Origin: Tetranychus cinnabarinus
Taxonomy: Eukaryota; Arthropoda; Arachnida; Trombidiformes; Tetranychidae
NCBI GenBank assembly: GCA_022266195.1
Contig: WHVY01000001.1
Coordinates: forward strand, 5,580,001-5,644,000
DNA length: 64,000 nt
Direction: 5' to 3'
The notes under the pieces were generated by a model. That model made no database searches. It had not been told where the DNA came from and saw only the letters and a list, made by a program, of their open reading frames with translations. The translations under genes and the position numbers were made by a program. Below, in pieces: positions 50,201 through 63,400 of this stretch (positions within the stretch are counted from its first letter, which is position 1; every line of letters starts with the position of its first letter).

Positions 50201-53200
50201 CCTTTAAACCAATTGATGTTTCAATCAGTTGATCACAATTGGATTACTAATCAGCAGGAAATTGTTGAAATTCAATACTAATTTCAGTTCATTGTTGGTA
50301 CAATAAACCACTTTTTATACCAAAAACGTTTGCCTGAAAAGGTGAGTAAATATGAAAATATTATGAATGAAACCAAATCTGTCAATTGGCTGTTAAATTG
50401 AATGCAAAAAAAACACAAAATGAATCAACAATTGCTATTTTGGGTAAATCAAGTAAAAGTGTTAAACCCTTTCTTAAGAAGCTAATCATTGCTTTGAAAA
50501 GTTGGCCAAAATTATGATAACCTTTTGAAAGCTTTTTCAATAAACTTTGTGTTCCATCTTCACATTGGCCTTCTCACAATTGAAACAAACACTTCAACTT
50601 GATGTTCACCTTTGACCATTTTTGGCCAATTTTACCTTTTCAAATGTAAAACCTTTGCTTTCACCAGTCAATGAAAACAACAACAAATTGAAGCGCAAGG
50701 TAAAAAGCAATGCAAAAAGGCCTGAAAATCTGGCCAAGTGAAGACAGAAAATATGAAATTCAAGAATCCCTTTAACCAGATTGACCATTGGAAACCTTTC
50801 GATCCTTTTTTTCTTTCTCTTGTACATTCAAATCGATTTCAATGATTAAATTGAAATTTGAAGAGTTGACTCAACTTGAATCGTTTAACATTTTGATTTA
50901 TTTGCTTTTGCACGAGTTGATCATGAGTGTGTCTGTTGGTCATTTAGCTTGTCCAAAGTGATAAAGAGTGATTGCATTTGTGAAAATGAAAGGTAAAAAA
51001 GTGATTCCAGGAAAATAAAATAAAATAAAATGGTCAACATTGAAATGATTACAATTTAGTCTATTATAAAAACGTAATATTTCCTTTCAGTTTGTCCATT
51101 ATAGACATTTGTCCAAGAGATACTTTTAAAGGTATTTTTTATTTGCGAGTAACCACAAAAGTGACTTTTAATGTAATAATATTACCTTTTTTATGTGTAT
51201 TTATGTTTTGACGATTCATATTATTACAACTTTCTTAAGATGATTTTGAAAAGGTGAACAAAGTCCATTACAAAGTGCATTGACAAAAAACGAGGCTTTT
51301 CTCTCTATTGACTTGTGATTATGTGAAAATGTTTTAACAATTTTATCAAAGTCCTTCTCTCTCTCTAGATCTTATTGACCATTGAATGGACACTTGATAA
51401 TAGAGTGTAAAGGGTGCGACTCTTACAGATGGTCAACTCTTTAAGTTTATTGCGATAAAATGGCTGTAAAGGATGTAATTGTTAAAAAAAGGGGTCAATC
51501 TTTTTTGGCCTCAAATGACCATTGAAAGTAAAAAAAGGATGTAAGACGATGACGGAATGAGAATCAACTTTCACTGCGAAACATTTGCTTTTTTCAAGAA
51601 AACTCTTTTCTTTCTTTTCTCTTCTTCTTTTTCCAATAATCGCTATTTGAAAGGGTGGTTTGGAGGGAGGTAAAGGAGGTGTTCATCATGTTTACTGTGG
51701 TGGTAATGAAAGGATGTGGGTGACAAGAGAGGAACCGGATTAAGATGGAAATGCGTTTAGACACCTTTTTGATTCACTTTGTGTGTTTGTGCTTTTGCAT
51801 CTTAAAGGTTAGGAAATGAGGTTGGAAGGAAATGATCAGAGAAAGTGGATGAAAAAGATGAAAAGTTATCAACGTTTGTGTGTTTTTGCAACAATTATAA
51901 ATTCAAAATTGTTATTTCAATTGAGTTTATGCTTTTTCATTGTTTGAAAGTTTATTTTCCGCTCTTTTTGCTCTAATATTTGCTCTAAAACTATCTAAAG
52001 CTTTCTATTTTCGGCTCATTGATTGCTGAGTTTGTTGAATACTTGCTTCAGCTATATCTATTTCATCTAATCAATGCTATGATCATAATTTTGAGAAACG
52101 TCAAAAAGGTTAAACTTATTTGAGACAAAATTATTTTTCCCATTAATTGGTGTTAACACGATTGGAATTTTGTTTAAATTTTAAAACTTGTTCAGTGGAA
52201 CATGTAAAAGTTATTTTTCAGCTTCAGCCGTCTCTGACAGACGACAATCAGTGATATTTTCATGCCTTTATTTCAAAATTTTTGGGATGAATTGGTGATT
52301 TTTGATAACCAAGAAAATGCCAGAAAATATAAGAATCCAGTTTTACTGAAAGTTTATTTTATGTTTCATCGAAGTTATACTTTAAAATATACTTCAGATC
52401 GAACATTAAAATATGTGTTTTTTGTGCTCATTTGGTGTGCATGGTGCCTTTAATAAAGTATTGAAATGATAATGTTGAGTTCAATAGAGTTTCAGTTCAA
52501 GAACAAAATTTTTCATTGAGAACAAAAATTATGAGGGAAATCGTTAAATGCGTAAAATTTACTGATTGCTTTCTGTCTTTGATGGGAAGAGGTGGACTCT
52601 ATTAGGTTGATAAGTTGATGTCTTGAGACCGAGCTAAATGTTCCCAATGGTAAGAAATGAAAGGCTAAGATGAGTGAAGGATGAAGGGAAAAGTGAAGGT
52701 GAAAAGGAAAAGGAAAGATGAAGATGAAGATGAAAATTTGTCGCTCTAAATGGGATGAAATATTTTTTGTGTCGAGGTGAATATGAATGGGAAAAGGGTT
52801 ATAAAAGGTTAGTAAGGTTAAGGTGTTTGCTTTATCAAACTGGAAAGGATATAATCCAAGGAAATCAAAACAATGTCAAGGGATCCAAGGTTAAGATTTG
52901 CTAGACTCTCACCTTAACCTTAACTCCCTCTCACCTGTAGACCTCAATAAAGGGGTGAAAAGTGACTCAAGGATTGACGAGCCATAGAAAGAGAGGGAGA
53001 GAGAGAGGAAAAGCTTTAAGAAAGAAGAGCAAAGAAGAGTAAAGAAGAAAATAAAAACTTTCTTTCTCATATTATTGTCTTTTCTCAATCCATGTATTAT
53101 GGTCATTTCTTGTTCCCAAATCTTATTGTGATGGACAGAAGGAGTAAAGGTCAACCTCTCCCAGTTTTTTTCCCTCTTCTCACTCTTTTCTCTCCCAACT

Positions 53201-56200
53201 CAATTTTTCTCATCCATTGTAAAATGGTGAACAAGAAGATCGAGAGAGAGAAAAAAAAGAGTTAGCCGGACAAAAAAGTGACCACCACTCTTTGGGTCCT
53301 TATTCATAAAAAGGTCTCTTTTCCGTGTTTTTTTCCCTTCTACTCCTTTTACTTCTACTTTTGACTCTTAGGTCCTGTAACTTCCCGTCCGTAAATCTGT
53401 TGAAACTAACTGCGTCCGTTGTGGGTCTATCAAGACCAATGACCGATGAAGAAGGAGAAAAGAAGAAGAAGAAGAATTAAAAATTATAAGGAGAAGAGAA
53501 GAGAAAGTCTTGGAGGTCTTGGATGAAAATAAACTTCCCTTTCTGTTCACTCAAAGATGAATGATGAACACTTTCATCTTCTTTCATCTTATCATCCTTT
53601 TTTTAGTCAAGTTAAAAAGGTCAAAATGAAATCGCAAAAAAAAAACTGAATATTAAAGAGAGCGTCCTGTGAACACGAAAAACGAACCTAATTTTAGAGT
53701 CAATTGAAGTACCACAGCCCTTCATTTATCTGGACATCTTGATCATCATTTCCATCATATTGATAGAGAGAGAGAGAAGACAAAATCTTTATTAATGGTC
53801 AAGAATTGAAAGCAACTAAATTAACAAAAAGCTTTTTTTTCTCCTCATTTTGGTACATTTACTATGAAAAGGTTGATTGAATATGCAAACAAATGAAAGT
53901 CAACTTCTGTGTTTTTTTGGCCTCATCTTCATCTTTTCCTTCATTGGTCAAACTCATTTTACTTTTTAATTCAATTGACAAACTGTATTAATACATTGTC
54001 CATCCAGTTGTGTAGACATGCTTTTTTGTGGTCAATAAAGGGAGAAAGTAATGGTCAACAGTGGTAACACTCCAGGGAAGGAAAAAAAGCCTTTATTATC
54101 ACCCAACTGATCAGCACAACTCTTCACCCTACAACAGTAATCAAAAGTGCAACAATCAAGATTATTGTTTGGGTAATTAAAAAAGAAACCAAGAGCAAAA
54201 AAAAAGGATTCAATGATCACTTGTATGATTGATGAAGAGAGAAAGATTAAATTGTGTGTTTTTTGTTGCAATGGTTATTTGTCCGAAACTGACCCCGGAA
54301 GGATCATCCAGTCATCATTTCCATCCATAATCCATACTGATAATGGTTACCTTTCATATCATCATCAACCCCATCTCTTTGTCTGCTCTTCCCGCATCTT
54401 CTTCTTCTTCTTTTTTTTATATAAATATATCTTCTTCCTCATCACTCTCCCTGTGAGACCAATCTGTTTTGCTTGACCAGATCGATTCCATGGATAAAAA
54501 GAAGAGTAAAAAAACTTCATCTTTCTAATGCTTATTGACGTAGGCACGTTTCACGCACCTAATCCATTGTTTACTCCATTTGTTTATCATCTCATTGAAT
54601 CATATTTTACTTTATTATCATCAATTTAGATCATTTTCATCGGCCATTTTCATTCCTTTTTTTTCCTTCATTTACCTTTTGTGTTGAGTTAAACTGTAAA
54701 CAGAATAACAAATTATAACAATTTGTTTACAGTTCATCACCAAATTAAACAGACTCTTGATCATTTTCATTCGCATCTTCATCAGTAATCCTTTTTTGTC
54801 ATCTTGTCATGAGAATCAGTAAAAACCCTTTTAAGCTTTTACTTAAGCTCTTTGATACAAAGATGTAATAGTCCACATTTGGTCGCAACATAGCGTCTTC
54901 ATTGACGGACGGATGCGAAGAGAAAGTATCACTTTGATTGTCATTGATATCATTGAGTCAATCAAAGTGACCTTTCCAGTGACAACGGTCGCCAGTTGAT
55001 TATCAAATTTCATGTAAGAATGTGTTTCAATCTGTACAAGGGTGGCCTTGAAAAGTGCAACAATCAACCCGGAATGAAGATGGACAATCAACAGAAGAAT
55101 ATTATTGACCAATGTTGCCCATTGAAGAGGAAGTTGTACGAAAAGGTCATCTCTCTTTTTTTTCGCCTTCTTTCCCTTCTTTCTCTTACTTTCTCATTAA
55201 TGTTGATGAGCACGGAAATGGTCAAAACAAAGAGTCCATTTGATGGTGAGTGGCGAGAAGATGAAGTGAAATTATTAAAAATGAAAATGGCGTGAGAGAA
55301 AGTGAAATAAAGAGAGTAACTGTACAACATGATGATGATATGTTTACATCTTACTTCTCATCATTTTCATCTTCATCAAACTTCCTTCGTTTTTTTTACC
55401 TTCTATTTGTTTTTTCGTGAGTTTAAACCACGGCAAAGACCTTAGATGACCCGAACAGAGGAACACCTTCAAAATGATAATCGTCTTGGAATGCATTTCT
55501 CGCCATTCAATATCATCTGTCATCACGTTCAACATATCGGATAATTATTAATAGATTAACATGTTATTGCAATATGTTTATCAGCATAAAGTTCAGATTA
55601 ATCAACAGTTAATACCTCATTTCGCAAGTTAAACCTTTAGTCAGTTAGTTGAACTTTTATTGACTGTTGAGGTGACAAAACCTTCAACATGATACAAATG
55701 TTCACAATGAGAGCTGAATCATGACTATTTAATGCAAAACAAGCCAATGATTCAACTTGAATCAAACCTGAGACATGACTTTGCTCAGTAAATGTTCAGT
55801 CACAATAATCATGCAAAATATGATCGACCAACTTTGACTATAAATAAATACAGAAAATCAATTTTTAAATCAATTTTCGAATCAATTTTTTGGATAAATT
55901 TGAGTTTGCTAAATGAAAGTAAATCTTGAATCTGATATTTTAGCTGTCGATTTGGTTGAGACTAAACGAGCCAAAAGGTTACCTAAAAAGGATCAAAAAA
56001 TGAAAGATGAGGAAGATGAGGATGATGATAATGATGGCGATGATATTGAAAAATATTGGCTCAACAATTGGCTCTCAAAGTAGAAACAGATTGGAAGGAA
56101 AAACTTTTCCTTTTTTGATAACTTTTTAAAGGTCAAACTCAAGGTTCCTATTTTTAATGTTTATTATGCTGTAAACTAAACAGAAGGGGATGAAGATGGT

Positions 56201-58639
56201 AAAGAAGGAGATGAATCTTACCTTTTCTTTCTTCTTCTTCTTCTTTTTTCATCACCTTCTTCCTCCCAACAGTACAACAGGTAACCAAAACGTTATTATA
56301 ACTGTGTATTAAGCGGAAGAAGATGATCAAGATGAAAGAGAAGAAAAAATGTTCTTCTTCTCCTTCACCATTTAATATCGTCTTACAGGGAATCCATCCA
56401 TTTTAACCTCTCTCATCCTTCATCTTCCCTCCTCCTTACCTTGCTGGGGATCAGACAGAGAAAGTTTTTCTCTCTTTACTTTTTTCATCTTCTTTCACTT
56501 TCTTATTATTTCTTCTTCTTCTTGTTCCTTCTTGGCCCTTCCTTAAGGCCAATGTAACGGTAAATATTCATACTCGTACTTTACCTTTACATTGAACCTT
56601 AAAGTTCAACCTTTGGATTTACCTTTCACTTTAAACATTGAATAGCGAGAAAAGCGTTTCTCTTGGTTTACCTTTATTCTGATTATTATTTATTATCATC
56701 TTTCCATTTTTCAGGTTATTTATTTAACCATCAGACATAATGCTTTGATTACCATTGATCCGTGATTAAAAAGTGTTGATCAAGTTGATTGACCTTTAAT
56801 GTGTGTTTCCATCGGTTAAACTTCAACTCAATCCTTAATTACAATTATGGCAATCAACCTTGTTTTTGTTAACCTTTTCATAAGTGAAAGTAAATCTCTG
56901 CTGAAAAAAGGTTAACACTTTCCTAATTTGTTGTTGTATTCAACAGTTTTTTGACCTGTAAATGGGCAACAAGTTTACTGGTCACAGGTAAGAGCGCTTT
57001 GTAAAGGCTCCAAAGACATTGGGAAAAACATGAGAAATGAAATGATCCAGTTTAGCCAATTGTTGCGGTCAGTTGATGAACTCAGTTTCATTCACAAGGC
57101 TATTAACATTTACAGTTCGTTGATCTTGCAATTCAACTTTTAATAAAGCCAACCAACAAACATAAACAAATAAGTTATAAAGCTAAAAAAAGTCAATGTA
57201 ACAAACAGAGTTCCCTTACCTTTACTCATCCTCTTCATCCTCATCATGGCATATCTTTTACTCACCATGAATACAGTCAACTTAATTGAAGATAATTATG
57301 GCTTTTGCTATCTTTCAAAGTCTCTTTTTTTTGATGAACAAGAAGTTTCCAAGAAGAGAGAAGAAAATGGAAATTCTGATAATTCTGTTTATTCTGTGAT
57401 GATGATGAATAGTCCATTAGCCAAAGTCAACATTTTCAAAAGTTGATTAGTTTATTCAATTTAATCTAAGGTCAATTAGTAAAAATGTAAACCAAAGTGA
57501 ACCCAAACAGTTGAAGGAAAAGGTTGATTCGTTTACTGCTAACTCAGACTAACGGACTAATGTGGTCTAAAGGATAGCCTGAGTCAACTTTTCCTGGTGC
57601 CCTGTAATCACTGGAAAATGTTGATCAAGATCAATGAACTTTTTTAAACCCGCACTTGACCTTTTCAATAACAACAAAAAAAGGTTCCTTTTACTTTTTA
57701 TAACAAAACTCATGAACTAAACCTTGAACTTAGAGTATCATTAACATTGATTATACAAAGAAAACCAGTTTTTGGTTCCTTTTCATTTGAATTGATATTA
57801 AATGCTTTCTCTTTTCTGGTTCTTTCTTGTTCATCTTTCATGACTTTCATTGTCACCATAAATATCATCACAATATCAGTTTTCCCATGGAAAAGGCCAA
57901 TTACCTGATTAACTGGTTGTACAATTGATTACTCTTTTGTCAAATGTTCAATCAGCCATCATTGTTTATAACATTGTTTCAACTCGCGTTAATCAACACT
58001 TTTTTTATTAATCATTAATTACTCATTGGAAGAGTAAATTGTTTCAAGGATTTTGTCATCATGTTTACTGGATTAAATGGAACTGAAAAGGAAATAAACT
58101 TGAAAAATCTGGTGAAAAGCATTTTCAACTGAACACCCAAAAAAAGGATGTTATTTGAGTTGCTTTTACTGATAATTTATTGCACTTTTGGTTTCAGTTT
58201 TTGGGCTGAAAATCATTTAAAAATCATTGTTTACAGTTTAAATTGATCATTTAGATAAATTGTGTGAAAATTGTCGTTTAATTGAAGAGAAGAGAAGAGA
58301 AATAAATCATTAAATTAACATCGTGATTAACTGATTGTTTTGAAGGTTTTAAGATGCATTTAATGATATTGAGATGAACATTGAACATTTAGTAAGCATT
58401 GGGTTACAACATGTCAAGATGCTGATGATAAGATGACCATTTCCTTTGGCCAGATGGACCTTTACCCGGAAACCCTTTCCTCAACATCAATCATTAGTAA
58501 AAGTTAACTCTTTAAGTAATTTTGATGAATCGATTCAAGTTGACCAGTAAATTAATTTTCTGCTTTAAAACATTTGATATTCACATAACAATGAACAAAG
58601 AGTTGATCAGTGAAAGCGCGTTTTGATTCACTTCCAATG

Positions 58640-58652
58640 TGACCTGAGGTCA
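58640..58652. promoter_or_regulatory. Everted palindrome of nuclear receptor half-sites
   Basis: TGACCTGAGGTCA is two perfect AGGTCA half-sites pointing outward with a one-base spacer. It lies 23 kb upstream of E75 and 4.8 kb upstream of HMGCL. It is a plausible receptor dimer site, but no function can be shown from sequence alone. Confidence 0.3.
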
Positions 58653-61600
58653 GGATAAAAGGATTCATTGTTGTCCATAGTCAATGGATCAACTGAAGAG
58701 ACTCAACATTTGAAACAATTTAAATGTAAATCATTAATTGGTCAAGAATGGTGACGAATGGCCATTAAAGTTTCATTTTTAGTGCATTTTTCCTTGCAAC
58801 TATTTATCTTCACTTTCTTCTCTTTCTTTCCTTTTTTTTGGGGTTCCTTTTTCACCATTTTTATTCTTGCCTCAACTAACCTTGAAATAACATTCAGGCC
58901 ATTGACTTGAAACTTTTGTGTTTACCAGCATTTCAACAGTTTTTGTTTCTCATCCAACTGAAAGTTAATTTGGTTTTGTCAATGATTTACATTGAAATTA
59001 ATCTCTATGTCAATGGGGTTTGGGTGAGAGATGAGTTTTGAAAGGTAAATCAAAATGGTAAGAAATGCAAAGAAATGAAAGTGATGATAATAATGGTTGT
59101 AAGATGATTATGGTTATGGTGATGGTCATGATGATCATGGAGAGAAAGAGGGAAAAGAAAGAGAAAAGGGAATGAAGGTCATCGACATATTCCAAGGTCA
59201 GGGGAGGATGAAAGAAGACAGAGAAAAGTAGAAAGATGGCGAAAGAGGGAAACATTTTTATCGATAGGAAAAAGTCTATTTAATGGATTCCTTTCCTTTA
59301 AATTGCTCATGTTAACCAGTATTTTTGGTGTTACCATGGTGAAGGTCATTGATTTCAGGTTAATTTTAGACAATTGCCTGTTTCCCTGGAATCAACTTGG
59401 AATCATTCACCAGAATCAAATAGATATGTTACTTTATATCAAATAATGTTTTTCCCATTTTTTCACTCTTCTTCTAGCTTTTTTGTACTCTAACATGCTT
59501 TCAAATCATTCAACCAATTTATCTAAATGTAATCAAATTGATATTAAATGAACAAAATTTAGATAAAGTTTAATGGCACCAACAATCAACCTTTTAATGA
59601 TGAAAATGGTGATAATTTAAGCTCTAATTTAGTGGTGAAAAAAAGTGATACATTTGACTCTGATTTGATTGAAACTCAATTTTTTTGCTTGCTATCAATC
59701 AATATCATTTACATGTCTAATCAACTGATTGCGTATTTACCAGGATTATAAGAGGAACCACAAAAGCTTGGCTTATTGATTATTAATCAAATTAGACCTT
59801 ATATAACGTTGGAGACTGAAAGTGAAAGAAAAATGTTCAACCCAGAAAAAAACTAAGGTTCATCATTTTACTCTGAGTTGAGCATATTTTTGGGTTCAAT
59901 TTTTTTGCACACTTCATAAAGATACATTATGGTGAGAAAGAAAGAAAGAGAAGATAAATATCGACAGAGGAAAATGGCGAAACAGGGAAAATGAGTAAAA
60001 TAGTCTTTCTGTGTGTTGTGTCTTCAAATTTTCAAGGCTTCAAGTCTTATTGACCCACCTACACTGAATTGAGTTCAACAACCATTTTCCTATTTTCACA
60101 TGCATTTATCCCCTGTTTCCGCTCCTCCAACTCCTCCACCACCTATTCCATCCCCTCTCTTCATCAACCTCATCATCATCCTCAGTTCCTTCAACCTGAG
60201 CCTCTTAAACTTGATTAGACTGAACAAAGAAACAACTTTTCTTTTTTTCTTCTTCTCTCAATCTACTTTTCCATGTTACGCATGTAAAAATCAAAGTGAC
60301 ATCTAGCGAGTTATCAAGGGAATGATGATGATGATGAAAAAGATGAGAGTTTATTGACCATGTTGCATGGCCATGAACTTGAAAATCAGTCATCCATTAG
60401 GTTCACAATGTCACCGTGTTTTTTATGCTCATCGTTTGCTTCACAACTCGTTTCTCTGGTTACATTTGATAACTTTTATATTGTTCAACACTGGCAGACA
60501 CTTTTAGGTTTAACCTTAAAAGAGATGCAACTTGGTTACAATTATCACCATATTTACAATTGATATTGTTAATGATACTGTTTACCATTCAAATTGTTAT
60601 GCACTTTACTCATCCATTTAATGCATGATAATCAGAGACAATTGTGTTTGCGTGTTTTATTGCGCGTTTGGACTTTTGCATCTCCATTTCAAGGCATTCA
60701 TGATCATCTCTGTTGATAACTTTAATTGAATTTTATCATTTGCTCATTAATTTTGCTTCAAGCGAAAAATACTTTTCCCAGCACTTCAGAACATTCTGAG
60801 ATGAAATTCAGAGAAAAGAGACAAGTCAAGTTTTTTTGCTGCTGCTTCCAAGCTTCAATGATATTTATAAGGTCAACATGGTAAGATGTTCAGTGTGATA
60901 ATGATAAGAGTGAAAAGAGTGAGGTAAAGTTGTACAGTGATTGACCTGATCTGGTAAAGGTTTTTCAGCTTTTTTCTTGATTCTCTTCAAAATTGTGGTT
61001 CACTTGAAGAAATGGCATTGAGCCAATGAGTTACTCTATTTGGACCCAGTTTCATGGATAATTTAAATTTGTAAGATTAGTCTTGAGACGTGGAATTTTT
61101 CAAGAGACTGGAAGAGATGAAAAATGTTTCACCATGTTGGGTGAGAAAAGGAATAAAAGAGAGAAAAGAAGAGAAATTTATTGACAGAAAAACAAATTAT
61201 CCGAAAGTTTATTAACCTCATTCCCTGGTCCTGTGAGTTATAATTGGTGAGCTGACACTGGAAACTTTCATGATAATCAATGATTTCTCATCATCTTAAA
61301 TCTAAATTTATTAATAAGATTCTGCGTTTCTTCAGATTGATCATGCTTTTTACTTGGAAACTACTTTTTGCTTCTTCTTCTCCGAGTCATTTGCCTTGAA
61401 TTTTTTTTTCTACTTTTTGCAAAACTCTTTTAAATGCAACAGAAAATGCTGACATTTTATACAATTAATAGTAATCAATTGACAGGTCAACGTTCACTCA
61501 AATTAATTGATTATCATGGTTACATTGTAGCAAATTTGATTAATTGCAAGTGTTTAAAGTTCAATTTGATTAAAATTTTACTTTTCAATTTTTGCTTGCC

Positions 61601-62034
61601 ACAAGATATGGATAATGTTTAATCAGTTAATGGTTAACAATAAAGCATAGTTAATGGCTCTTTCCAGTATCTTTGGGCATTTAAAGCAACTTTGCTTGAA
61701 AAATACAGTCAATCATAAAAGATTATGAAAGTAATTCAAGACAGAATCTTAGATTGTTGATAATCTTGGTCAATTTGATTGTGACGCCTTTCATGATCTT
61801 AAATGAGTGACTGTATTTTTAACTTGAAGTTGCTTTGAATACGCAAAGATAACAAAAAAAGAGGTAAATCAACTTGAAATTGGGTCAATTGGGAATAATT
61901 AAGAAAAGGGAAAAAGTGAAATCATAAACAATAATCGAAAACCTTGCATGTGTTTCAATTCAGATCACTCGCTTCATTAATAATCACAATTAGATGCGAA
62001 TAAAAAGTAAAAGCTTGATTATCGCTTGTGTGGA

Positions 62035-62225
62035 CTGGCCAGCAACGACAGTTTTAAGGCCCAAGGTGTTTCACCTACCCATAGGTCCTAGACTTACCCA
62101 TCAGGAAGGGAGGATGGGATAGTCCAGGGACTAAACCCTAGTAAGCTTTTTACTGTAAGTCGCCTGCTTTCAGGACTTGGCGAGATTCAAAGCCTAACTC
62201 CAAGAAGCTCAATACATCGGTTCTG
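62035..62225. other. GC-richer segment with consecutive stem-loops, possible ncRNA or SINE
   Basis: This ~190-base block stands out as roughly 50% GC in about 33% GC surroundings. It contains a row of short perfect stems: GGTG-TTT-CACC (about 62069), CCCATC...GATGGG (62097-62118), TAGTCC-AG-GGACTA (62120-62133) and CCTG-CTTT-CAGG nested in CGCC...GGCG (about 62161-62182). On the minus strand, GCTTTGAATCT matches 8 of 11 positions of a Pol III B box. It may be a structured RNA gene, a tRNA-derived SINE or a fragment of another mobile element. I do not recognise the family. Confidence 0.35.
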
Positions 62226-63400
62226 TCCCATTTCACGATTTTTGAAAGTCGAAAGAATCAGGCTTGAATAGAAAATAAACAAAAATTTTACTGACCAAAC
62301 CAGTCGAGGTGATCTTAAATCAAATGACTTTGAATAAAACTCATCCACTGAAATATGGAGGTTCATTGATTCTGGTCTATCAAATATTATTGTTATCAAA
62401 TGGTAAATACAAATGCTGATGAATAAACAAACTGAAACTGAAAATAGTCTGATTTGTCAACTGATCATATTGGATTTGCGCCATTAAATCCTTTAAAACA
62501 TCGACTTAAGCGTCTTTCGATATTGGTACTAAAATATTTGGGTTTTCTGGTTGAAGCATAAATTGGTTAAGGCATAAAAAAGCTCCATCTACTGTTAATT
62601 AGTCATTATTAGTCTAATTTTCAGTGTAAATTTAATGAAAAAAACAACGCCACCTTGCTGATTTTTGCTGGAAACTTAACCCACATTTTTATGCTTAAAG
62701 CAAGGTTTTTACAGTAAACAATCAAATCTTTCCTTTTTTTTTTAATTTAACATGTCGATTATTTTATAACCACAGATTGATTCAACTAATTTTATTATGT
62801 GAGTATAATTTCATGGACGATTTGTGTGGCTTTTCCTTTCATTTCATTGTCTCTTCATTGCCATTAGCTTTTTCCCTGATTCTTCAAGAGTAAACAAAGT
62901 AATCACTTTATTGGTGTGTCGAACGTTTGATTTCACTTATTCAACGGGTTTTACCATTTATCGATTTCTTCAGACGTTCGATGCGAAATGTGAAAAACCA
63001 GTTATATAAGTTTAATGGTTAACTTTTTGCTTTCTCTCTTTCTTTTGCTGATCAGGTGGAAACCTTCATTCAACAGTCCGACGCAAGAGAGATTATTGGA
63101 AAACAGGAGGAAATTTTGACAATAATATCTCATGCATTATCCTTCATTTCTTATCTACATGTTTTTGTTTTAATTACTGTTGTTCACATTTAAATAACCA
63201 CTAGTTTTTAACAAGTGTTTACCCTGAAATCTATCTGAGTATCTATTGCTGACTATGTGATTACCCTTTACATCTTCAATCATTTTCATCCTACCTCTGT
63301 TTCCTCCAACTTGTCTTAGACTCTCGTCTACTACTAACATAATAACCAAAATTATCTTCACTCTATTCGTCAACATCAAATCTCTGTTTTTTTGGTAACC

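Larger units (their letters stand above)
36331..63400. other. 27-kb gene desert upstream of E75
   Basis: No open frame here resembles a known protein, and all are short or low complexity. The region holds many GAT/ATC microsatellites, purine/pyrimidine-biased tracts (e.g. 37560-37860, 52975-53055, 53440-53510), repeated TCAAGGTWA and AGGTCA-like motifs and one decayed tandem repeat. In flies E75 isoform-specific 5' exons and ecdysone enhancers spread over tens of kilobases, so this could be regulatory or intronic DNA of E75. It could equally contain unrecognised non-coding RNA genes. Confidence 0.5.

Noticed and set aside
36493..60340. Repeated GAT/ATC runs considered as a CRISPR-like or satellite array
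   Set aside because: They are simple trinucleotide microsatellites of variable length without regular spacers, and the locus is clearly eukaryotic.
62150..62230. Possible tRNA gene on the minus strand
   Set aside because: The B-box match is imperfect, no convincing A box, anticodon arm or acceptor stem can be drawn. It is kept only as a possible SINE or structured RNA.
62824..63009. 61-codon open frame considered as an HMGCL leader exon
   Set aside because: It ends at a stop with no donor in phase to the 63915 exon and lacks a basic amphipathic leader character.
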